Assembly (NCBI RefSeq): GCF_017114865.1
Contig: NZ_JADEYH010000001.1
Span: 62,001-126,000 of the forward strand
Source: Streptomyces verrucosisporus
Lineage (GTDB): Bacteria; Actinomycetota; Actinomycetes; Streptomycetales; Streptomycetaceae
Length of the DNA stretch: 64,000 bases
Direction: 5' to 3'
Shown here: positions 17,161 to 24,847 of the stretch, piece by piece
Layout of the letters: the number at the start of each line of letters is the position of its first letter
How positions within the stretch are numbered: the stretch's first letter is position 1
Made by a program: the position numbers and the translations under genes
Notes under the pieces: model-generated
The model's input: the letters and a program-made list of their open reading frames with translations, nothing else
Told to the model about the DNA's origin: nothing
Database searches by the model: none

Positions 17161-17721
17161 TCACTCCAACTCCCGCTCCCGCAGGAGTCCCCGCAGGTTG
17201 AGTTCGCGGCGTGTGGATGGATCGGTGCCGTCCACCAGGACGACCGCTCCCGCCCAGGTGGCGCCCGAGTCCTCCACCAGACGGCGTGCGGTCCGGGCGG
17301 TGGCGGAGGTGTCCGCCCAGTCGTCCACGAAGAGCACCCGGTGCGCGGAGCAGAGTCGACGGCGCCGTATGCCCCACTCGACGGTACGGCTCAAGTAGTC
17401 CGGTGGCGTGCTGCGCAGCAAGACCTGGTCTCCCAGCTCCGCCTCGCTCGGCTCCCTGCGCATCTCCACGAAGCCCGCATCCAGGGAGACCGCCACCAGA
17501 GGACCGAGAAGGAATCCCGTGGCCTCGGGCGCGAGTACGGATGTGATCCGGTCCTGAGAGTGGCACAGGCCGGCGAGTGCGGGTCCCAACTCGCCCAGGA
17601 GGGATGCGTCGGCCCACCACTGGGAGACATCCGCCCGGCCCTCCTCGCTCCGCCAGGCGAACGCCTCTCGCAGGCGGTGTCGGAGATCATGGTGCTTGTG
17701 CTGCTTGCCCACGAGCGGCAT
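17161..17721 (-). CDS. Phosphoribosyltransferase-fold protein
   Basis: A 186-residue protein of the type I phosphoribosyltransferase fold. The PRPP-binding loop is VLFVDDWADTSATARTA near residue 132, resembling adenine phosphoribosyltransferase; ITSVLAPEATGFLLGPLVA near residue 60 corresponds to the PPi-binding region that precedes it in the fold. The N-terminal 50 residues are helical and do not match housekeeping APRT, and the protein is unlikely to be the apt gene. Start ATG at 17721. Its partner genes are a small membrane protein downstream and, further upstream, a SUKH-like protein. Likely substrate is a base or base-like ring, unknown. Confidence 0.75.
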   Translation of the reverse strand: MPLVGKQHKHHDLRHRLREAFAWRSEEGRADVSQWWADASLLGELGPALAGLCHSQDRITSVLAPEATGFLLGPLVAVSLDAGFVEMRREPSEAELGDQVLLRSTPPDYLSRTVEWGIRRRRLCSAHRVLFVDDWADTSATARTARRLVEDSGATWAGAVVLVDGTDPSTRRELNLRGLLRERELE

Positions 17722-17914
17722 GGTCTCACCAACTCGTCATCCGTACAGGGGGAGAAGGTGGGTGGGCCGGGCGTCCGGTGACGGTCATCCGGTACGACGT
17801 GCCTGAGCGCGCTCGAGCGCAACGTCGAGGCGGGGGCATGCCTGGCTGGCCGGGATGTGCGCCTCGCCGCCCGGTCCGGGGCGCCCGGGGCCCACCGGTT
17901 GTGAGGCCGCCGGG
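17722..17914. other. Short region without recognised features
   Basis: These 193 bases lie between two same-strand genes. I see no gene or strong hairpin; it probably contains the promoter of the phosphoribosyltransferase gene. Confidence 0.4.
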
Positions 17915-18535
17915 TCACCGCAGCGGAGTGAAGTCCCAGGAGAGCCTGTGCTCCTCGTTCACCACGGGTGCGTAGCCGTCGAGGTGCTCGCCGGTTTCGA
18001 GGGATGTGGCGATCCGCTCCATGAGCATCGGAAGGGAGGTCCACATCTCGTGTGATCCGCGCATGACGCCTTCCACGGACTCGACTTCGTGGACGCGCCC
18101 CCGGTCGGTCTCGGGACGGTGGTCCAGTACGAGGCGGCCCCCGCAGATGTCCCGTGCGATGGGGATCAACTGCGGATGCCCGTACAGGGCGCTGCTGGTC
18201 CCGAGCTTCATGAAGTGGTAGACCGCCTCGTCCCCTTCCTCGTCCGCCGCACGCTTGTCGAAGAACATGGTGAGGGAGCGCCACTCGTCCGCCGTCTCGC
18301 GTGCGCTCAACGGTCTGTAGGAGCCGGGCAGCAGCCAGGAACTCTGGTCGAGGAGGCCGTCGTGCCGCAGCAGCGACTGCACCAGGGGTCTCAGCAGCGG
18401 TCGGTCGACGAGGCGTTCGAGCTCGGCGATGTCCGCCGGGTCCGCGGGCGGCGCCAGCGCGGCGCGGGTCGCCGGGGCGTGCCCGGCCAGCCAGTTCTCG
18501 ATTCGCGTCCACGACTCACTGATCGGTGCGGTCAT
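17915..18535 (-). CDS. SMI1/KNR4 (SUKH)-like protein
   Basis: A 206-residue soluble protein with features of the SMI1/KNR4 (SUKH) superfamily: a helical start (SESWTRIENWLAGH), the early PADPADIAELERLVDRPL segment, LLRHDGLLDQSSWLLPGSYRPLS, and a C-terminal WDFTPLR. SUKH proteins are often immunity proteins of polymorphic toxins or regulators; no toxin gene is seen next to it here. Start ATG at 18535; an in-frame GTG at 18553 would add six residues. Behind it (in transcription order upstream) stand two strong hairpins, so it forms its own unit. Family assignment is moderate, role unknown. Confidence 0.7.
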   Translation of the reverse strand: MTAPISESWTRIENWLAGHAPATRAALAPPADPADIAELERLVDRPLLRPLVQSLLRHDGLLDQSSWLLPGSYRPLSARETADEWRSLTMFFDKRAADEEGDEAVYHFMKLGTSSALYGHPQLIPIARDICGGRLVLDHRPETDRGRVHEVESVEGVMRGSHEMWTSLPMLMERIATSLETGEHLDGYAPVVNEEHRLSWDFTPLR

Positions 18536-18604
18536 GGCAGGGCATCCTGCCACCCGGTGCTGACAGCCTCCGGGGAGCGGCCGGACGGTGGCCGCGGTGC
18601 CGAC

Positions 18605-18640
18605 TCGTGCGGCCCGGGGCCGGCCCCGGGCCGCACGAGG
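18605..18640. terminator. Perfect 36-bp palindrome
   Basis: Bases 18605-18622 are the exact reverse complement of 18623-18640. It lies downstream of the minus-strand VOC gene and just upstream of the SUKH-like gene, and probably acts as a terminator for the former. Confidence 0.8.
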
Positions 18641-18650
18641 GAACTCGACG

Positions 18651-18681
18651 ACGCCGGGCGGCGCGTCACCGCCCGGCGTCA
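18651..18681. terminator. Second hairpin after the VOC gene
   Basis: Perfect 12-bp arms at 18651-18662 and 18670-18681 around a seven-base loop, located 29 bases beyond the VOC stop codon and next to the larger palindrome. Together they form a double terminator on the minus strand. Confidence 0.8.
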
Positions 18682-18709
18682 GCGGCCTCGGCCGGCCGCG
18701 CCCGGCCGG

Positions 18710-19111
18710 TTACAGGTACGGCCGGGTGATCAGCTCGATCGCGTGACCGGAGGGGTCCTTGAAGTACACCCCGCGACCGCCGTGCTCGGTGTTGGTCTCG
18801 CCCGGACGCCGCATCTGCGGATCGGCCCAGTGCTCGACACCGCGCTCGCACAGCCGCCGGTACGCCCGGTCGAACAGGTCGTCGTCGACCAGGAACGCGT
18901 AGTGCTGCATCTGGATCTCCACCGGCGGTTCGGCGAACTGCAGCAGCACGCCGTCGGTGAGCTGGATGTTGGTGAACACGCCCCAGGACGGTGCTTCCGG
19001 CAGTTCCAGGAGCTCCCGGAAGAAACGGGCCGACTCCTCGCGGTCCCTGGCGGCGATGATGGTGTGGTTGAACGTGACTGTCACTTGGCTGACCTCGCTG
19101 TCGCTCGGCAC
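18710..19111 (-). CDS. VOC (glyoxalase/dioxygenase fold) family protein
   Basis: A 133-residue protein with one vicinal-oxygen-chelate module: FNHTIIAARDREESARFFRELLELP, VLLQFAEPP, HYAFLVDDDLFDRAYRRL, HGGRGVYFKDPSGHAIELIT. Metal-ligand candidates are His in FNHTI, His in QHYAF and Glu in HAIELI, as in glyoxalase I and extradiol dioxygenases. Start at 19111 is GTG (reading VPSDSEV); V at residue 7 or 10 could serve instead because the fold begins near TVTFNH. No neighbour in the same operon hints at the substrate. Many Streptomyces carry numerous such proteins; specific activity cannot be named. Confidence 0.85.
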   Translation of the reverse strand: MPSDSEVSQVTVTFNHTIIAARDREESARFFRELLELPEAPSWGVFTNIQLTDGVLLQFAEPPVEIQMQHYAFLVDDDLFDRAYRRLCERGVEHWADPQMRRPGETNTEHGGRGVYFKDPSGHAIELITRPYL

Positions 19112-19369
19112 GGAGAGATGGACTCGCGATGCACGGGCGCGGGGAGGTCCGCGTGCCGAACCGTGGGGGTGCCTTCCGCGCCCCCGCCGTGCGGTCAGCC
19201 CTCCACCGGATAGCCGATCCGTGTGTGGCGTGGCGCCGGTCCGGTGTTCACGTCGGGCGACGCTACCGGGTTTCGCCGGTTACGCCAACAGAGTGCGGGA
19301 GCGGTTCGCTCCCGAATCACGACGACCTTCTTCAGAGCTTGGTCAGAGCCTTCAGGGGGCGGCCGGGTG

Positions 19370-19699
19370 TCACACGCAGTCGCACGAAGCCCCGTAGAGC
19401 ACCAGGAGGACGAGGGCGAAGGCGGTGACGGCCACCGTGGTGAGACGTCCGCGCCGGACGGGCTTCCCGGGCCGGAAGACCTCCCACGCGCCGTAGCCGA
19501 CGAGGAGCAGGAAGCCGCCGAGCGAGCCGCCGGCGGCGAGGGGGCTGATCCTCCAGCCCGCCAGGAACACGGCTGCTCCCGCTGCCAGGATGAGGCAGGC
19601 GGCCATGGCGAGCGCCGCCTCGAGCAGGATCTCGCCGATGAACTCGGCCACGTGCTCGCCTGTCTTCCGGGCCGCACGCGCGACGCGTCCTCCCGCCAT
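19370..19699 (-). CDS. Small three-helix membrane protein, function unknown
   Basis: A 109-residue membrane protein. A basic amphipathic N-terminus (GGRVARAARKTGEHVAEF) precedes three hydrophobic helices: ALAMAACLILAAGAAVFLA, AGGSLGGFLLLVGYGAWEVF, and LTTVAVTAFALVLLVLYGA, separated by a basic loop GKPVRRGR. It ends in the short Cys-containing tail CDCV, unusual at a C-terminus. Start ATG at 19699. It stands alone between the VOC gene and the hydrolase gene, with 258 bases of non-coding sequence after it and 87 before. I do not recognise a family. Confidence 0.65.
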   Translation of the reverse strand: MAGGRVARAARKTGEHVAEFIGEILLEAALAMAACLILAAGAAVFLAGWRISPLAAGGSLGGFLLLVGYGAWEVFRPGKPVRRGRLTTVAVTAFALVLLVLYGASCDCV

Positions 19700-19786
19700 G
19701 TGACCTCAACCCCTTCCCGCTCGGAACGAGAACCCCGTACGGGAGGGGACTGCCGGGGCGCGCCGGGAGTTCCCGCCACGGGCGAG

Positions 19787-21295
19787 TCAGTTCCGCAGGT
19801 GACCCAGTACGGACCGCATCGCGCGGTCCACGGCCCGGCGGGCCGGTTCGGTGTGGTCGACGGTTTCGAAGCCGTGGTGGCCGCCGGGTACGTCGATCAC
19901 CTCCACGGAGGCCTCGCAGTGCTCAGCCGCGGCCAGGAACTCCTGGACGGTGGCAGCGAGTTCGGGGAGTTCCAGCGCCACCCGGGTCAGCACCACCGGC
20001 AGCCGTCCCGCGGTGCGAAGGGCTGTCGCGGGGTGGAAGCGGGCGGCGTCGACCGGCCGGCCCGGCGGGGGCGCGAGCAGGGGATAGGTGGCCGCCAGGC
20101 AGCGCAGCCACGGCGGAGGCGCGGCCAGCCAGTCCGCCGACAGCGGCCCGCCGCCGGAGAAGAACCACAGCGCGATCCGGTCCCCGTCCACGCGCGGGTC
20201 GGCCCGTACGAGGCGGACGGCCCCGCGGACGTCCTCGGCCGCGCGCCCGTAGTCGGCGATGTCGTGCAGCCGGTGGTCCACCGTCGCGCCGACCGCGCCA
20301 AGGCTCGCCGCGTACCGGGCGTAGCCGGTGAAGACGGGCCAGTCCCGGGGGGTGGGGTGCGCCTCGGGCGGGACCGGGCCGCCGTGGACGAACACCACGG
20401 CGGGGCGGGGGCCGTCCGCTTCGGGCAGGTGGAGGTCGACCCGTCCCGTCCGCTCACGGCGCGCCTCGGGTACGTCCACGATGAACGGCCGCAGGTGTGC
20501 GGGCCGTTCGTCCTGCGGTGGGGAGATCCGGTGCCCCTCTCCCGCGGCGGCCCGCAGCAGTACGCCGGCCAGTTCGCCGGGGGCGGAGAGCATCGGCCAG
20601 TGCCCGGTGGCGAGTTCGAAGAAACCCACCCGGGGGCCGGTGAGCGCCGGGAAGCGTGGGTCGCCCAGGCCCACCATGGCCTCGACCGCGGCGATACCCG
20701 GCCCGTTGGCGGTGCACAGGACGCCGGTCGCCGGTATCCGCGACACGGACTCGTTCAGCCGGAGCGGCCGGGTGAGGGTGTCCGCGGGCTGCGGTGCGGC
20801 GAGGCGGGCCAGCCGTTCCAGCGCCTCCTCGGGCACGCCCGCGGTGCTGCCCCAGCGCCGCCAGCCGTCCGGGGGTGGTGGGGGCAGCAGCCCGCCGTCC
20901 AGCCCGTCCGCGCGTGAGAGCCGTTCGCGGACCGTGCCGTCGGGCACGAGGGCGAGGGCCGGGGCGCCGTCACGGGGGATGCCGGTGTCCAGGTGGACGA
21001 TCCGGGCGATCCGCTCCGGGCGCCGCCCGGCCGCGCCCAGTGCCGGGTGGATGCCGTAGCAGTGGCCGACGAGCACCACCCGAAGGGCGTCCAGACCGTC
21101 GATCAGCCGCACCAGGTCGTCGATGTGCGTCTCCAGATCGGTGCCCGCTCCCGCCGGATCGCCGGGGCCGCACATGCCGGTGAGCGTCACCGGGTGTGCC
21201 TCGGCTCCCGACTCCCGCAGCCGGCCGGCCACCTCCTCCCACACCCAGCCGCCGGTGTGGGCCCCCGGTACCAGTACGAACGCCGTCATGGCCAT
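19787..21295 (-). CDS. Tandem fusion of two alpha/beta-hydrolase domains
   Basis: A 502-residue protein made of two complete hydrolase units. Residues 1-235 resemble plant-type esterases (FVLVPGAHTGGWVWEEVAGRL; nucleophile elbow VGHCYG near residue 97; histidine in ATGHWP). The usual Ser of GHSxG is Cys here. Residues 265-500 form a second, dienelactone-hydrolase/acetyl-esterase-like unit with oxyanion motif VVFVHGGP, elbow WFFSGGGP and histidine motif PGGHHGFE. Start ATG at 21295 (a second ATG follows two codons later). It is divergent from a MerR-family gene whose operator-like dyad lies between them, so it is the likely target of that regulator. Substrate unknown. Confidence 0.85.
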   Translation of the reverse strand: MAMTAFVLVPGAHTGGWVWEEVAGRLRESGAEAHPVTLTGMCGPGDPAGAGTDLETHIDDLVRLIDGLDALRVVLVGHCYGIHPALGAAGRRPERIARIVHLDTGIPRDGAPALALVPDGTVRERLSRADGLDGGLLPPPPPDGWRRWGSTAGVPEEALERLARLAAPQPADTLTRPLRLNESVSRIPATGVLCTANGPGIAAVEAMVGLGDPRFPALTGPRVGFFELATGHWPMLSAPGELAGVLLRAAAGEGHRISPPQDERPAHLRPFIVDVPEARRERTGRVDLHLPEADGPRPAVVFVHGGPVPPEAHPTPRDWPVFTGYARYAASLGAVGATVDHRLHDIADYGRAAEDVRGAVRLVRADPRVDGDRIALWFFSGGGPLSADWLAAPPPWLRCLAATYPLLAPPPGRPVDAARFHPATALRTAGRLPVVLTRVALELPELAATVQEFLAAAEHCEASVEVIDVPGGHHGFETVDHTEPARRAVDRAMRSVLGHLRN

Positions 21296-21348
21296 GCTCC
21301 TCCCCGTTCCTTTCGGGCGCGGGCCGCCCGCGCTCGCCGGTACGGTAG

Positions 21349-21370
21349 GAACTCCCCCTGAGGGAGGTTC
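21349..21370. promoter_or_regulatory. Candidate MerR operator
   Basis: GAACTCCC (21349-21356) and GGGAGGTTC (21362-21370) form an imperfect inverted repeat around CCTGA, typical in shape for MerR-family operators that overlap their own promoter. The right arm also contains the ribosome-binding site of the merR-type gene. Confidence 0.6.
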
Positions 21371-21375
21371 AAGCC

Positions 21376-22299
21376 TTGTCCCCTGACGGCCTGTGGAGCA
21401 TCGGGGAGCTCGCCGAGCGGGCGGGCACCACCGTCAAGACCGTCCGCTTCTACTCCGACCGCGGAGTGCTGCCCGAAGCCGGCCGCAGTGCCGGGGGCCA
21501 CCGCCGCTACGGCCCCGGGGCGCTCGACCGGCTCCGTACGATCCGCTCGCTGCGGGCCCTCGGCGTGCCGGTCCCCGAGGTGGGCCGGGCGCTGGAGCGG
21601 GACGACGCGCTGGAGGACGTCGTGGCCGGCCGGCTGCGGGACGTCGGCGCGCAACTGGCCGCCCTGCGCTGGCGGGAGGCCGCCCTCCAACTGCTGCAGG
21701 GCTGCACGGCCGAAGAGCGTGCCGACCGCCTGCGGCTGGTCGGCGCCGTCTCCGCCCCGCCCGGCACGGCGGCGCTGGCGCGCTTCTGGCGGGGCTGGCT
21801 GCCGCCGCGGCTTCCGGCCCGGCTGGTCTCGGAGATCCTCGAACACGCGATTCCTCAACCCCCGGACGACCCGACCCCGGAGCAGGTGCTGGCCTTCGCC
21901 CGGCTGCACGCCTTCGTCTCCGGTCCCTGCCCCGGCACCGCCCGGCAACGCCGGCCCGCGGCGCACCGGCCGGAGGAGGGCTACCGCCCGGCGGTGCTCT
22001 ACGGCGGCCTCGTCGAGGCGTACGGGCTGGCGGCGGAGCCGATGCGGGCGGGGCGGCCGCCGCACCGGGGTGAGGCGCTGGACTGCTTCGTCTCCGCCTA
22101 CGCCCGCTCACGCGGTACGCGCGACACCCCCGGTTTCCGGCGCGGGCTCAGGAGCCAACTCGCCGCCGATCCGCGCATCGACCGCTACTGGCAGCTCGTC
22201 GCCGAGGTGACCGCGCCGCCGGTCGGCCCGCCGGAGCCGACTCCCGGAGCCGCCCACGACTGGCTGCTCGCCGCGCTGTCGGAGGAGTCGGCCGCCTGA
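21376..22299 (+). CDS. MerR-family transcriptional regulator
   Basis: A 307-residue regulator. The N-terminal winged helix-turn-helix is WSIGELAERAGTTVKTVRFYSDRGVLPEAGRSAGGHRRYG, followed by the dimerisation helix (LRTIRSLRALGVPVPEVGRAL, residues 54-110). The 190-residue C-terminal effector domain contains two further helical halves and no Cys-x-x-Cys metal site, so it senses an organic ligand or something else rather than a heavy metal. The best start is TTG at 21376 with AGGGAGG eight bases upstream; no ATG or GTG fits before the HTH. Divergent from the double hydrolase gene. Confidence 0.88.
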   Translation: MSPDGLWSIGELAERAGTTVKTVRFYSDRGVLPEAGRSAGGHRRYGPGALDRLRTIRSLRALGVPVPEVGRALERDDALEDVVAGRLRDVGAQLAALRWREAALQLLQGCTAEERADRLRLVGAVSAPPGTAALARFWRGWLPPRLPARLVSEILEHAIPQPPDDPTPEQVLAFARLHAFVSGPCPGTARQRRPAAHRPEEGYRPAVLYGGLVEAYGLAAEPMRAGRPPHRGEALDCFVSAYARSRGTRDTPGFRRGLRSQLAADPRIDRYWQLVAEVTAPPVGPPEPTPGAAHDWLLAALSEESAA

Positions 22300-22434
22300 C
22301 GGGGCGCCCGGAGAAGCGGGTTCCGCCCGTTTTTATACGGAGGAGCGGACCCGGCGGGCTGTGGCAGGCTGGCGGTTCTCAGGGCCCGCAGACCCGCGCC
22401 CCGCAGACCCGCAGATCCGCCGAGAGGAACCGCC

Positions 22435-22845
22435 GTGCCCCGTGCCGTGACCCTCATCCGCTCCGGCTCCCTGTCCGACGTCGCCGAGTACGCGTACGCG
22501 GCCACCGCGCCCGCCGAGGCGCGGCTGGTCTTCCTCGCCGGGGCGTGCCCCCTGAACGAGGACGGGTCCACGGCGGCGAAGGGCGACTACGCCGGGCAGG
22601 CGGCGAAGGCGGTGGGGAACATGCGGACCGCGCTCGCCGACGCGGGCGCCTCGATCGAGGACGTCATCAGTACGCGGGTCCTGGTGGCGTCGAGTCGTCA
22701 GGAGGACCTGGTGACCGCCTGGGAGGTCGTCCGTGACGCCTTCGCGGAACACGACGTTCCCAGCACCCTGATGGGGGTGACGGTGCTCGGGTACGACGAC
22801 CAGCTCGTGGAGATCGAGGCCGTCGCCGCCGTGCTCGACTCCTGA
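22435..22845 (+). CDS. RidA/YjgF-family protein
   Basis: A 136-residue trimeric-fold protein of the RidA/YjgF family: RLVFLAGACPLNEDGS, GDYAGQAAKAVGNMRTALADAG, and VEIEAVAAVLDS at the end. Canonical RidA enzymes hydrolyse reactive enamine/imine intermediates with a conserved Arg near residue 105; here the corresponding region reads HDVPSTLMGVTVLG and the Arg is absent, so imine deaminase activity is doubtful. Start GTG at 22435 after GAGAGGA. It follows the merR gene by 135 bases on the same strand, and a T-rich stretch at 22330 could be a promoter, so it may be separate. Confidence 0.88.
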   Translation: MPRAVTLIRSGSLSDVAEYAYAATAPAEARLVFLAGACPLNEDGSTAAKGDYAGQAAKAVGNMRTALADAGASIEDVISTRVLVASSRQEDLVTAWEVVRDAFAEHDVPSTLMGVTVLGYDDQLVEIEAVAAVLDS

Positions 22846-22987
22846 GCAGGCGACCGGCCCGCCCGCCCCGCCCCGAAAGGGTGATCCGGCCGTCCCCGGA
22901 ACCCGGGCGGGACCCGGGGACGTTGGGATGGCGGACGGTGAACGAAGAACCGCGGCCCGCACAGGACGGGCGGCGTCCGAGGACGGG

Positions 22988-23569
22988 ATGTCTCAAGTGG
23001 CGATGTGGGATCGGCTCAAGGACCAGGCCAGGAATCTCCAGCAGTCCCGGGGCGGGCAGGGCATGGGCGGGCCGGGGGCCGCCGGCCAGGGGCACGGCGC
23101 CCGCCCCGGCTCCGGCTCCGGTGGAGGGACGAAGGCCCAGCTGGTGGGCCTGCTGAAGTCCCAGCTCGCCTCGGCCAAGGCCGAGTTGAAAAGCGGTGCC
23201 TACCGGGACGCGAGCATGGCGATGTGCGCGCTGGTGGCCGCCGCCGACGGGCATGTGGACCCGGCGGAGCGGCAGCGCATGGAGTCGATGATCGTCGACA
23301 ACGACGTTCTGCGGAACTTCCCGCCCGAGCAGCTGCGCCAGCGGTTCAACCGCCATGTGGACCGGCTCACGGCCGACTTCCAGGCGGGCAGGGCGGAGGC
23401 GCTGCAGGAGATCGCCAAGGCCGCCAAGAAGCCGGCGGAGGCCAGGGCCGTCGTCCAGACGGGCATCGTCATCGCAGGCGCCGACGGCCACATCGACCAG
23501 TCCGAGCAGCAGGCCGTCCGGGAGGCCTGCGCCGCGCTGGGGCTCTCAGCGGCGGAGTTCGGCGTGTGA
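22988..23569 (+). CDS. TerB-family tellurite-resistance protein
   Basis: A 193-residue cytosolic protein. The N-terminus is MWDRLKDQARNLQQS plus a Gly-rich linker to about residue 50, then an all-helical TerB domain: KSGAYRDASMAMCALVAAADGHVDPAERQRMESMI and its repeat GIVIAGADGHIDQSEQQAVREACAALGLS. The acidic DGH(V/I)D pairs are the metal-binding signature of TerB. ATG at 22988 is chosen; GTG 22997 and ATG 23003 are in frame, and the long open frame from 22928 has no better site. TerB partners TerC at the membrane in published models. Here it stands away from the main Ter cluster, convergent with a gas-vesicle cluster. Confidence 0.88.
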   Translation: MSQVAMWDRLKDQARNLQQSRGGQGMGGPGAAGQGHGARPGSGSGGGTKAQLVGLLKSQLASAKAELKSGAYRDASMAMCALVAAADGHVDPAERQRMESMIVDNDVLRNFPPEQLRQRFNRHVDRLTADFQAGRAEALQEIAKAAKKPAEARAVVQTGIVIAGADGHIDQSEQQAVREACAALGLSAAEFGV

Positions 23570-23597
23570 GGACCGGACGGAACCCGGACGGGACCGC

Positions 23598-24443
23598 TCA
23601 GTTCCGCTCCGGGACGTGCCCCCGCTCCGGGGCGGCCGGGGCGGCGGGCTCGCGGGGGCCGTCGGGGAGGTCGGCGAAGGTGTAGGGCGGCCAGGGGCCG
23701 AGGAAGCGGATGCGGGTGGCGGGCTGTTCGTCCCGGACGGCCGCCAGCACGGTGCCGACCGCCTCGATGTCCTCCGTGCGCACCAGCAGGGCCGCCGAGA
23801 GGACGTCCGCCTCACCCGGCTCGCGCACGCTGCGCGACCGCTCCCGCAGGTCCTCGGCCACGGCCAGCAGTCTGCGGCGCACATCCGCGTGGAGGACGTC
23901 GGCCAGGCGCTCGGAGGATTCCCGGCGCAGCTGTTCGAGCTGCTTGGCCAGCAGGCGGCGCAGCCCGGGGGAGCGGCTCGCCATCTCGGCCTCCAGGGCG
24001 CTGGCGCGTTCGTCGTCGCGGGCGGCCTCCGCGCGGTCGACGGTGATCTCCACTCGCAGCTCCGCCCGGCCCTCCAGCGCCTCCAGCCGGGAGCGGAGCC
24101 CGGCCGCGCCGGAGGCGAGCCAGTCGCGCAGGCGCTCCTCGGCGGTGCGGGGGTCCCGCGGCGAGGGGTCGGGGGCGACCAGCACGTTGAACGTCATCGG
24201 CAGGAGCGAGCCGGTGCGCTCCCACACGGTCACCACCGCCCGGTCCTGCTCGGCCACCCGGCGCCGTACGTCCTCGTCCGTGCCCTGGTAAGGGGCCGGT
24301 TCGGCGTCGTGGACCAGTGCGGCCAGCCCCGTGCCCGGGGCGGCCAGCAGACGTAGGGGGCGTTCGTCGATCCCGGTGACGCCGTCGGCGGCGCCGGGCC
24401 GGCCGGGGACCACCGCGTACACGTACAGGGCCGGCTCCGTCAC
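23598..24443 (-). CDS. Gas vesicle protein GvpF/GvpL family
   Basis: A 281-residue GvpL/GvpF protein. It starts with the family hallmark ALYVYAVVPG, has RPLRLLAAPGTGLAALVHDAE, then SLLPMTFNVLV near residue 78, a helical middle (AAGLRSRLEALEGRAELRVEITVD), and ends in IRFLGPWPPYTFADL, the closing signature of this family. GvpF/L proteins are minor components needed for gas-vesicle nucleation. The start GTG at 24443 overlaps the stop of gvpK (GTGA), so the two are translationally coupled. It is the last gene of the small gvp-like cluster and convergent with terB, with only 28 bases between stops. Confidence 0.93.
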   Translation of the reverse strand: MTEPALYVYAVVPGRPGAADGVTGIDERPLRLLAAPGTGLAALVHDAEPAPYQGTDEDVRRRVAEQDRAVVTVWERTGSLLPMTFNVLVAPDPSPRDPRTAEERLRDWLASGAAGLRSRLEALEGRAELRVEITVDRAEAARDDERASALEAEMASRSPGLRRLLAKQLEQLRRESSERLADVLHADVRRRLLAVAEDLRERSRSVREPGEADVLSAALLVRTEDIEAVGTVLAAVRDEQPATRIRFLGPWPPYTFADLPDGPREPAAPAAPERGHVPERN

Positions 24444-24754
24444 CGCCGTGCCTCCTCGGCCCAGCGGGCGGGGTTGACCAGTTTGTCCACCACGTCGTCC
24501 ACCACCTCGTCCAGGCCCCGGTGCAGATCCGCGACGGAGTCGGTGATGCCGTGGTCGGACTTGATCTCCTCGATGGCCTCGTCCAGTTCCAGCAGGGCGT
24601 CGCCCAGGCGCTCCAGTTCCTCCTCGTTCAGGTCGCCGCCGTTCATCCGGCGCAGTGCCTGCCGCTCCAGGGCTTCCTGGATCACCTCGACCAGGGTGAC
24701 GACCAGGGAGAGCACCCCCTGTTTGAGACTCTTCTCGTCGACTGTGATGGCCAT
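24440..24754 (-). CDS. gvpK: Gas vesicle protein GvpK
   Basis: A 104-residue acidic, fully helical GvpK. It reads VDEKSLKQGVLSLVVTLVEVIQEALERQALRRMNGGDLNEEELERLG and then the second helix pair GDALLELDEAIEEIKSDHGI, as in GvpK from Streptomyces and cyanobacteria. It is an accessory gas-vesicle assembly protein. Start ATG at 24754 preceded by GGACGGAG. The stop overlaps the start of gvpF/L; upstream, 93 bases separate it from the fused GvpJ-like gene. Length is normal for the family. Confidence 0.94.
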   Translation of the reverse strand: MAITVDEKSLKQGVLSLVVTLVEVIQEALERQALRRMNGGDLNEEELERLGDALLELDEAIEEIKSDHGITDSVADLHRGLDEVVDDVVDKLVNPARWAEEARR

Positions 24755-24847
24755 GGTCTTCTCCGTCCTTCTCTTCCCGGCGGCTGCCCGGCCGCTGCCC
24801 GCCCACCACCCGCCCGCTGCCTGGTCGGGGGCCGCGGTGTGTGTGCG

